DNA of 6,791 nucleotides from an uncultured Fidelibacterota bacterium. GTDB lineage: Bacteria; Marinisomatota; Marinisomatia; Marinisomatales; UBA1611. The notes under the pieces are model-generated. The model searched no databases. It was not told the origin of the DNA and worked only from the letters and a program-made list of their open reading frames with translations. The DNA lies in the NCBI GenBank assembly GCA_913043185.1, contig CAJWMI010000078.1:1-6791 (forward strand). The letters are read 5' to 3'. This document shows, in pieces, positions 1-5,628 of this stretch (position 1 is the first letter of the stretch; every line of letters starts with the position of its first letter). The position numbers were made by a program, and so were the translations under genes.

Positions 1-492
1 CTAAATAAATCAATTGGATACGTAGACAATAAGTTTCTTGCAGCAGGGATTGTTGCTTACAGAAGGGCAAGAGAAGCTAATCTGCTTGCCTATCCAAATG
101 TTAATCGAACTCTGGTTAATCTAACAAAGTTAGGTATCAAATTAGCGGTAGTGTCCGATGCCCCGAGCCGAGAAGCATGGATGAGAATATATTATTTAAA
201 TTTATATCATTTTTTTGATGCTGTTATTACTTTTGATGATAGTGGCGAAAGAAAACCATCTTCAATACCATTCGAAATGGCACTTAAGAAACTAAAGTTA
301 AAGTCTCAAGATAGTTTAATGATAGGTGATTGGCCTGATAGAGATGTTGTAGGTGCAAAACAAATAGGCATGAGGACCGCTTTTGCAGTTTATGGTGATA
401 CATTTGGGACAAAATATTCAGGTGCTGACTGGGATATTCAAGATATTTCTGAAATAATTACTATTATAAAACAAATAAATAATATTGTCTGA
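1..492 (+). CDS. HAD-superfamily hydrolase, phosphoglycolate phosphatase-like (subfamily IA), 3' part
   Basis: The frame is open from base 1 to the TGA at 490-492 (163 codons), so the gene begins upstream of the window. A GTG at 151 is an internal valine, not the start, because conserved HAD sequence runs through and before it. The visible part carries three of the four HAD motifs. Motif II is AVVSDAP (serine at codon 52 of the visible frame), motif III is the lysine of GERKPSS (codon 85), and motif IV is IGDWPDRD (acidic residues at codons 110 and 115) followed by VVGAKQIGM. These belong to a Rossmann-like phosphohydrolase that uses an aspartyl-phosphate intermediate and Mg2+. The nucleophile DxD of motif I would lie upstream and is not seen. 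The motif spacing and the helical cap before motif II suit subfamily IA, but the substrate cannot be read from the sequence. The gene overlaps acpS by 8 nt, so it is probably co-transcribed with it. Confidence 0.85.
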   Translation, partial: LNKSIGYVDNKFLAAGIVAYRRAREANLLAYPNVNRTLVNLTKLGIKLAVVSDAPSREAWMRIYYLNLYHFFDAVITFDDSGERKPSSIPFEMALKKLKLKSQDSLMIGDWPDRDVVGAKQIGMRTAFAVYGDTFGTKYSGADWDIQDISEIITIIKQINNIV

Positions 493-850
493 ATTATATA
501 TTGGAACAGATCTAGTTGATATTGGCAGGATTAAGATATCAATAGAAAAATACCAAATCAAATTCTTAGATAGAGTTTTTTCTGCAGAAGAGCAAGAATA
601 TTGCCAGTCTAAATCAAACCCTGCAATCCATTATGCTGGTAGGTTTGCCGCGAAAGAAGCGGTAATAAAATCAATTAAATCTAGCGGTTTCGACCATCCT
701 ATTGATTTACGTAGCATTAGGATTATTAATAATGCAGACGGTTCACCGCATGTGGATTTAGATATAAAATATAATGGTTTAGTAAAAGTTTCAATATCGC
801 ATACTGAAACACATGCTATTGCATTTGCTCTATCTGAATTAAATCATTAA
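485..850 (+). CDS. acpS: Holo-[acyl-carrier-protein] synthase
   Basis: AcpS transfers the 4'-phosphopantetheine arm of coenzyme A to a serine of apo-acyl carrier protein, making it active for fatty acid synthesis in the cytoplasm. The 121 residues match the usual family length of about 120. The N-terminal IGTDLVDIGRI (6-16) holds the Mg2+-binding aspartate D9. GRFAAKEAVIK (52-62) holds the second metal-binding acid E58 and the CoA-binding lysine region. GSPHV (86-90) and VSISHTE (102-108) are the usual C-terminal motifs. The start is TTG: the frame is closed by TAA at 476-478, only ATA codons intervene, and no ATG, GTG or TTG that would keep the D9 motif lies further in. No Shine-Dalgarno sequence precedes it, so initiation is probably coupled to the overlapping HAD gene (8-nt overlap). 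The stop shares one base with the ATG of nnr. Confidence 0.95.
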   Translation: MSELYIGTDLVDIGRIKISIEKYQIKFLDRVFSAEEQEYCQSKSNPAIHYAGRFAAKEAVIKSIKSSGFDHPIDLRSIRIINNADGSPHVDLDIKYNGLVKVSISHTETHAIAFALSELNH

Positions 851-2373
851 TGAGGATTCTCACGAAAAACCAATCGGTAGAGTTGGATAAAATTTCAATA
901 GAAAATTATAGTATTGGCCAATCGGTACTAATGGCCTCAGCAGCTGATAGTATCGTCAGCGGCGTAGAAAAGTATAGCCTATTAGCAAATAACAAACCTA
1001 GGATACTTATTCTTTGTGGCAAAGGTAATAATGGGGGTGATGCAATTTGTTCAGCAATCATTCTCTTTAAAAAGAAGTATGATGTACATGTACATTTTAT
1101 AATAGAAAAAAATGATATTATTGGAGCATCCTCTAGATATCATGATCAGTATGTTAACCTATCTGGCTCTGTATCATATGGATTTGAATTTATACAGTAT
1201 GATGGATTTGATTTATTAGTTGATGGAATTATTGGAATCGGATTCAGGGATACTTTAAAAGAAAATATGATCCCTTGGATTAACTGGATTAATCAATCAA
1301 ATATGTATACTATATCAGTAGATATTCCATCCGGTCTTAATGCAAATAATGGGCTAGCATCACCGATTGCAGTTATAGCAAACATTACAATCACTTTTGG
1401 TTATAGTAAAATTGGATTATATCTAGCTGATGGTATGGATTATGCTGGAGAGATTAAAGTTGCGGATATAGGTTTCCCTAAGGCTGCATTAGGTGACACA
1501 AGTGGGATTGAGTGTAATTTATTTAAATCTAGAGAAGTCGAAGAAATATTAGTTAAAGTTCCCTCAAATACTTATAAACAAGATAGAGGTAAGGTATTAA
1601 TAATTGCAGGCAGTACTGGCATGACAGGGGCAGCTGTTTTATCTACCTATGGAGCATTAAGGTCTGGAGCCGGAGTCTCGGTCACTGTTTGCCCATCATC
1701 ACTAAGCAATATTTATGAAAAATATATACTTGAGGGAATGACTTTTTCTTGTGAGGATGATGGTAAAGGCTATTTAAGCATCCATAATTATGATAAGATA
1801 ATGGAAAAAGTTGAATGGGCTGATTCATTAGTAATTGGTCCTGGACTTGGTTTGGATGAAGAAACAATTCAGTTAGTAAAAGAACTAATAAACACGATAA
1901 ATAAGCCAATTGTCTTAGATGCGGATGGTCTTGCATGTTTTAATCAATTAACAGGCTCATTAGATAATCTTGTGATAACACCTCATCTGGGAGAATTTTC
2001 AAAAATACTAAATACGGAGAGAAAAAAAATTATTAGTGATTTTATTCATAAAGTAGAAGGTTTTATGAATGCCTATAAAGGAGTCGCACTTATCAAACAT
2101 GTCCCCGCCTGTGTCGCTTATGGCAATCAATTGAGTCTTAATTCTACAGGAAACCCTGGTCTCGCGACTGCCGGTTCAGGAGATGTTTTAAGTGGTATGA
2201 TTGCATCATTTATTTCTCAAAAGATGAATAATTATGACGCGTGCAGACTATCAAGTTACTTGCATGGAAAGGCTGCTGATAATCTGATAAAAAATAGAGG
2301 ATATAGAGGTCTCATCTCCTCTGATTTACCTTTGGAAATAGCAGGTGTAATAGGTGAGTATGAGAACATATAA
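850..2373 (+). CDS. nnr: Bifunctional NAD(P)H-hydrate epimerase / ADP-dependent NAD(P)H-hydrate dehydratase
   Basis: Nnr repairs hydrated, inactive NADH and NADPH. The N-terminal YjeF_N domain interconverts R- and S-NAD(P)HX, and the C-terminal ribokinase-fold domain dehydrates the S form using ADP. The 507 residues fit the two-domain family. The epimerase half shows GKGNNGGDA (57-65), VDGIIGIG with D125 (124-131) and DIPSGLNANNG (158-168). The dehydratase half shows a GKVLIIAGS nucleotide-binding strand-turn (247-255), IGPGLG around 330, DADGL (357-361), TPHLGEFSK, and GNPGLATAGSGD (434-445) with the catalytic-type aspartate D445. Two positions differ from the consensus I know: the last glycine of GNNGGDG is A65, and the usual LMxxAG reads LMASAA (27-32). 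The ATG at 850 shares one base with the acpS stop, and no Shine-Dalgarno sequence is visible. The 3' end overlaps the next gene by 14-20 nt. acpS and nnr are neighbours in many bacteria. Confidence 0.95.
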   Translation: MRILTKNQSVELDKISIENYSIGQSVLMASAADSIVSGVEKYSLLANNKPRILILCGKGNNGGDAICSAIILFKKKYDVHVHFIIEKNDIIGASSRYHDQYVNLSGSVSYGFEFIQYDGFDLLVDGIIGIGFRDTLKENMIPWINWINQSNMYTISVDIPSGLNANNGLASPIAVIANITITFGYSKIGLYLADGMDYAGEIKVADIGFPKAALGDTSGIECNLFKSREVEEILVKVPSNTYKQDRGKVLIIAGSTGMTGAAVLSTYGALRSGAGVSVTVCPSSLSNIYEKYILEGMTFSCEDDGKGYLSIHNYDKIMEKVEWADSLVIGPGLGLDEETIQLVKELINTINKPIVLDADGLACFNQLTGSLDNLVITPHLGEFSKILNTERKKIISDFIHKVEGFMNAYKGVALIKHVPACVAYGNQLSLNSTGNPGLATAGSGDVLSGMIASFISQKMNNYDACRLSSYLHGKAADNLIKNRGYRGLISSDLPLEIAGVIGEYENI

Positions 2374-2707
2374 CTTTTTAGTTATAATTTTTTTTCTAGT
2401 TATTACATTTGGATCATCCATCCCAGGTAATAGTATGCCAGAATTGTATATATTTGGAATGGACAAACTATTACATGCATTAGAATATTTTATATTGGGC
2501 TATTTATTAGTTATTAGTGTTAGTGATAAAACTCAGTATCCGGGTTATCTAAGTTTTGTTCTTGGGATTTGTTTTGCTTTAATAGATGAAACATATCAGC
2601 TTACTGTAATTGGAAGATCTTCAAGCGCTTTTGATGTTATTGCTGATGCCATAGGATTAAATTTAGCTATTATATTTAATCACAGATTTTCAAAGATTCT
2701 AGGCTAA
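2360..2707 (+). CDS. Small VanZ-like integral membrane protein
   Basis: This is a 115-residue hydrophobic protein of the VanZ-like family. VanZ itself gives low-level teicoplanin resistance, but the function of most small family members is unknown, and resistance should not be inferred. Family signatures are MDKLLHALEYFILGYLL (34-50) and LIDETYQL (74-81) followed by GRSSSAFDVIADAIG (85-99). These correspond to the usual DKxxHfxxY, DExxQ and GRxxxxxDxxaNxxG-type motifs. Hydrophobic stretches near 6-22, 38-54, 63-76 and 93-106 suggest four membrane segments with short loops. The start is uncertain: ATG at 2360 is preceded by AGGTGAG with only about one base of spacing, while GTG at 2354 would have AGGTG (2343-2347) at a normal 6-nt spacing and add two residues. 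Either start lies inside the end of nnr. The TAA shares one base with the ATG of recN, so it sits inside the operon and is probably translated by coupling. Confidence 0.85.
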   Translation: MRTYNFLVIIFFLVITFGSSIPGNSMPELYIFGMDKLLHALEYFILGYLLVISVSDKTQYPGYLSFVLGICFALIDETYQLTVIGRSSSAFDVIADAIGLNLAIIFNHRFSKILG

Positions 2708-4305
2708 TGATAAAAAATTTAAATATAAAAAATTTTGCGATTATAGAAGAAATTTCTGTTGCCTTTGATCCTGGGCTAACAGTGATAACTGGTGAAACCG
2801 GGTCAGGTAAATCAATTATCATTGAAGCATTGTCTGTCGCTACTGGAAAAAAAACAGATAAAATGATGATTAAATCTGGGACCAAAAATAGTATTATTGA
2901 TTTAGATTTTAGTGATGACTGTTATCGTAGAATAATTAGTAAAAGTGGTCGCTCAAAATCATATATTAATGAGATTCCTATTTCAATCAATGATCTCACA
3001 AAAGAATTTGAACCTAAAATAGATTTTCATGGGCAGCATGATCAGCAACTTATACTAAAAAAAGAAAACCATATTGACTATTTAGATTATTATTGTAATC
3101 ATCAAAATAAAGTGGATGAAATCATGCAGGTATTTGTTAGTCTTGAGAAGAGTAAAAAACAGATGGACCAATTAAAACAAAATTTATCTTTTTATGAAGA
3201 AAAAAAAGAACTCCTTCATTTTCAATTAAATGAGATTGAACTAGCAGATATTAAGATTGAAGATGAAGCTAAACTCATAAACGAATATAAAAAGCTAAAC
3301 CATATAGAAGAGATTTTAACTTTCTTTAATTTTTTAAAATTAAAACTAAATAATCGCGATGAGGGTATCATATCTGATCTAAATAGCATATTAAGTAAAA
3401 TAGATTCTCTCAAGAAATACGATGAAAATATTTCAAAATTTGAGGAACAGTTCAATTCCGTAGTGGTACAACTTCAGGATATTGATTCCGAAATTGAATC
3501 TAGGCTATCAATCGATGAAATTGATAAAACAAGATTGTCATTTATTGAAGAACGTATATCTGTATTAGAATCTTTAAAACGAAAATATGGTGGCTCAATT
3601 GAATCTGTTATTGAAAATAGAGATTTGATGAGGAAAGAATTAGATGAATTATCTTCATTCGTTAAGTCGGACAAAGATTTAAGTGAAAAGATTGAAGATT
3701 TAGAAAAAAAATATAATAAACTTGCTATTGAATTATCAATCAGTAGAAAAAAAAATTCAAAAACCTTATCGCACTTAATTGAAAATTCATTGTGTGATTT
3801 GAATATGAGGAGAGCAAAGTTTAGTATCAATATATCTCAAAAATTTAAAGAAAATAGTTTTATCTCATTTAATAATGATCCAGTCCAACATTTCTCAAAA
3901 GGCGTTGATGAGGTTGAGTTTTTACTTTCTGCAAACCCTGGAGAGCCTTTAAAGCCTATGACCTCAATAGCCTCTGGAGGAGAAATGTCTAGAATAATGT
4001 TAGCTATAAAAACAGTGTTTCAAGATCAAAACCCTGTTTCCACACTAGTATTTGATGAAATAGACACCGGAATATCTGGAGAAACGGCACAAAAAGTTTC
4101 TAACCACTTGAAAAAATTATCAAATCACAAACAAATTATCTGTATTACGCATTTACCCCAGATCGCAAAAAAAGCTGACAGACATTTACACATAACAAAA
4201 TCGGTAAAAGACTCTCACACAACTGTTAATGCTGAGTATCTTGATGGCGACTTTAGTAAAGAGGTGATTAATAATTTATTTATTGGTGATGAGGTAATAG
4301 CCTAA
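2707..4305 (+). CDS. recN: DNA repair protein RecN (SMC-like ATPase)
   Basis: RecN is a cytoplasmic SMC-like ATPase that acts at DNA double-strand breaks, helping to gather ends and support RecA-dependent recombination. The N-terminal head half has Walker A GETGSGKS (29-36) after IKNFAIIEE, and the RecN-specific FHGQHDQQLIL (107-117). A long lysine/glutamate-rich region from about 130 to 385 is predicted coiled coil broken by short turns. The C-terminal head half has the ABC signature SGGEMSR (423-429), Walker B LVFDEIDTGISGE (D450, E451) and the switch motif ITHLPQIA with H482. All ATPase motifs are intact. At 532 residues it is shorter than the roughly 550-570 usual. About 20 residues are missing between Walker A and HGQH compared with E. 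coli RecN as I recall it, and the final helix after the LLGG-like segment (FIGDEVIA) is absent. The frame is continuous, so these look like real shortenings. ATG overlaps the previous stop (TAATG), with only a weak AGG upstream. Confidence 0.95.
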   Translation: MIKNLNIKNFAIIEEISVAFDPGLTVITGETGSGKSIIIEALSVATGKKTDKMMIKSGTKNSIIDLDFSDDCYRRIISKSGRSKSYINEIPISINDLTKEFEPKIDFHGQHDQQLILKKENHIDYLDYYCNHQNKVDEIMQVFVSLEKSKKQMDQLKQNLSFYEEKKELLHFQLNEIELADIKIEDEAKLINEYKKLNHIEEILTFFNFLKLKLNNRDEGIISDLNSILSKIDSLKKYDENISKFEEQFNSVVVQLQDIDSEIESRLSIDEIDKTRLSFIEERISVLESLKRKYGGSIESVIENRDLMRKELDELSSFVKSDKDLSEKIEDLEKKYNKLAIELSISRKKNSKTLSHLIENSLCDLNMRRAKFSINISQKFKENSFISFNNDPVQHFSKGVDEVEFLLSANPGEPLKPMTSIASGGEMSRIMLAIKTVFQDQNPVSTLVFDEIDTGISGETAQKVSNHLKKLSNHKQIICITHLPQIAKKADRHLHITKSVKDSHTTVNAEYLDGDFSKEVINNLFIGDEVIA

Positions 4306-4307
4306 TA

Positions 4308-5558
4308 ATGGATAGAATTATTATTCAAGGAAACAGGCCTCTTAGCGGCACAGTCAAAATTAGTGGCGCAAAAAATGCTGTGTTGCCTGTGATGGCCGCA
4401 ACATTGCTAACTCCAGGGGAGTTTACCATTCATAAGGTTCCAGACCTACGAGATACAAGAACGATGATGAAGCTCTTAAATATGATTGGCGCGGCTACAA
4501 CATTTAATAATGGGACGTTAACGATTGATTCTACAGCGGCAAATAACCCAGAGGCGCCATATGATTTAGTCAAAACTATGAGAGCATCGTTCTATGTTCT
4601 GGGGCCATTAATATCGAGATTTGGGAAGGTGAATGTATCGTTGCCAGGTGGTTGTGCTTGGGGCCCTAGACCAGTTGACTACCACCTGAAAGGTTTAGAA
4701 CAACTCGGTGCAAAACTAAATCTTGAAAGTGGTAATATTTTAGCAGAAGCAGAAGAACTAGTTGGTACTGATATTTATTTTGAGTTTCCATCAGTTGGTG
4801 CTACTGGAAATATTGCAATGGCAGCTGTAAGAGCAAAGGGTATTACTAAACTCTATAATTGCGCAAAAGAACCTGAGATTACACAACTGTGTGAATTTTT
4901 AAATAATATGGGTGCCAATATAAAGGGAGTAGGGACAGACACATTAATCATTGAAGGGGTCAATGAGCTAAGACCTGCAGATATTGAAATTATTCCAGAT
5001 AGAATTGAGGCAGGAACGTTTCTCATTGCTGGGGCATTATTAGGAGAAATTAAAGTCGAAGATGTTATACCTGAGCACCTTGAGAGTGTTATTAATAAGC
5101 TGCGTGAGACAGATTGTGAAATAAAAGCGACAAAAGATACAGTTAGTATTATTCCTCCAGATAATATTAAGCCTGTTGATATGACTACTGCTGTATTCCC
5201 TGGCTTTCCAACAGACTTACAAGCCCAGTGGGTCGCACTAATGTCTCTAGCAAATGGTACTTCTGTTGTAACAGATACCGTGTATCATGATAGGTTTAGT
5301 CATATCCCTGAACTTGCCAGACTTGGTGCTAACATTAGAGTGGAGAGTAATACCGCGTTTATTAAAGGAAAAAAGTCACTGGTTGCTGCTCCTGTCATGT
5401 CAACGGATATAAGAGCCAGCGCATCGCTAATTATCGCAGCACTTGCAGCGAAAGGCAAGACTGAGATTAGTCGGGTCTATCATATAGATCGTGGATATGA
5501 AAATATTGAACAAAAATTTAAGCATCTGGGCGCTGATATTTATAGAAAATCAGACTAA
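4308..5558 (+). CDS. murA: UDP-N-acetylglucosamine 1-carboxyvinyltransferase (MurA)
   Basis: MurA transfers enolpyruvate from phosphoenolpyruvate to UDP-GlcNAc, the first committed step of peptidoglycan synthesis in the cytoplasm. The 416 residues match the family's usual 415-420, with the two-domain EPSP-synthase fold. The N-terminus has GxxxLxGxVxISGAKNA with K22 and N23 at the PEP site. The mobile loop reads LPGGCAWGPRP with the reactive cysteine C116 (TGT at 4653-4655), the residue alkylated by fosfomycin, so a cysteine-dependent, fosfomycin-sensitive enzyme is predicted. FPTDLQAQW holds the general-base-type aspartate D303, and DIRASASL holds R369, matching the conserved PEP-contacting arginine. 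It lies 2 nt after recN. A GAGGT at 4291-4295, inside recN, is 12 nt from the ATG, which is long for a Shine-Dalgarno, so coupling to recN is likely. One copy is visible; a second (murZ type) elsewhere cannot be excluded. Confidence 0.97.
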   Translation: MDRIIIQGNRPLSGTVKISGAKNAVLPVMAATLLTPGEFTIHKVPDLRDTRTMMKLLNMIGAATTFNNGTLTIDSTAANNPEAPYDLVKTMRASFYVLGPLISRFGKVNVSLPGGCAWGPRPVDYHLKGLEQLGAKLNLESGNILAEAEELVGTDIYFEFPSVGATGNIAMAAVRAKGITKLYNCAKEPEITQLCEFLNNMGANIKGVGTDTLIIEGVNELRPADIEIIPDRIEAGTFLIAGALLGEIKVEDVIPEHLESVINKLRETDCEIKATKDTVSIIPPDNIKPVDMTTAVFPGFPTDLQAQWVALMSLANGTSVVTDTVYHDRFSHIPELARLGANIRVESNTAFIKGKKSLVAAPVMSTDIRASASLIIAALAAKGKTEISRVYHIDRGYENIEQKFKHLGADIYRKSD

Positions 5559-5560
5559 AC

Positions 5561-5605
5561 AATAAAAGGTTTTATTATAAAAAAAATAATGTAACTTTTT
5601 TTATA
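5561..5605. terminator. Two AT-only inverted repeats after murA, possible weak terminator
   Basis: Three bases after the murA stop, AATAAAA (5561-5567) and TTTTATT (5570-5576) form a perfect inverted repeat around GG; allowing a 4-nt loop leaves a 6-bp stem. Directly after it, TATAAAAAAA (5576-5585) and TTTTTTTATA (5596-5605) form a perfect 10-bp inverted repeat with a 10-nt loop. Neither stem contains a G-C pair and the first is followed by A rather than T, so a classical intrinsic terminator is not well supported. The A and T tracts may instead reflect base composition or upstream promoter elements. They share base 5576 and cannot both form fully. Confidence 0.3.
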
Positions 5606-5619
5606 CAACTTAGTATGAT
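5591..5619 (+). promoter_or_regulatory. Possible trkA promoter with a very short leader
   Basis: TATGAT at 5614-5619 differs from the sigma70 -10 consensus at one base. At 17-nt spacing the -35 position is GTAACT (5591-5596), a poor match, flanked by long A and T tracts that could help RNA polymerase bind. Transcription would then begin about 2-4 nt before the ATG at 5629, giving a nearly leaderless mRNA, which would fit the lack of any Shine-Dalgarno sequence there. In such AT-rich DNA a -10 match arises easily by chance, and trkA may simply be read through from murA. Confidence 0.25.
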
Positions 5620-5628
5620 TTAAAGTCA

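Noticed and set aside
151..492. GTG at 151 as the start of a short 113-residue HAD protein
   Set aside because: The same frame is open to base 1 and encodes HAD cap and core sequence upstream; GTG 151 is the second valine of motif II.
1082..1095. Perfect 14-bp palindrome ATGTACATGTACAT
   Set aside because: It comes from the repeated codons GTA CAT GTA CAT (Val-His-Val-His) in nnr and is isolated mid-gene, so it is most likely coincidental.
1682..1936. Open minus-strand frame opposite nnr (84 codons)
   Set aside because: It lies wholly within the conserved dehydratase domain of nnr, resembles no family I know and has no start context. It is a shadow of the real gene.
2354..2373. Possible frameshift joining nnr to the VanZ-like gene
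   Set aside because: Nnr ends at the expected place after its last domain and the next gene has its own start and a complete VanZ-like domain, so this is a normal overlap.
2676..2885. Open minus-strand frame opposite the start of recN (69 codons)
   Set aside because: It overlaps the Walker A region of recN on the other strand and shows no recognisable protein features.
3222..3830. Two open minus-strand frames opposite the recN coiled coil
   Set aside because: Their serine/phenylalanine/leucine-rich composition is the complement of the lysine/glutamate-rich coiled coil, which rarely creates antisense stops.
4240..4310. Possible frameshift explaining the missing C-terminal helix of RecN
   Set aside because: The sequence after the recN stop is immediately the conserved murA N-terminus, leaving no room for the missing helix in another frame.
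5559..5628. Riboswitch or c-di-AMP leader before trkA
   Set aside because: Only 70 nt are available, nearly all A/T, with no paired G-C elements that such structured RNAs need.
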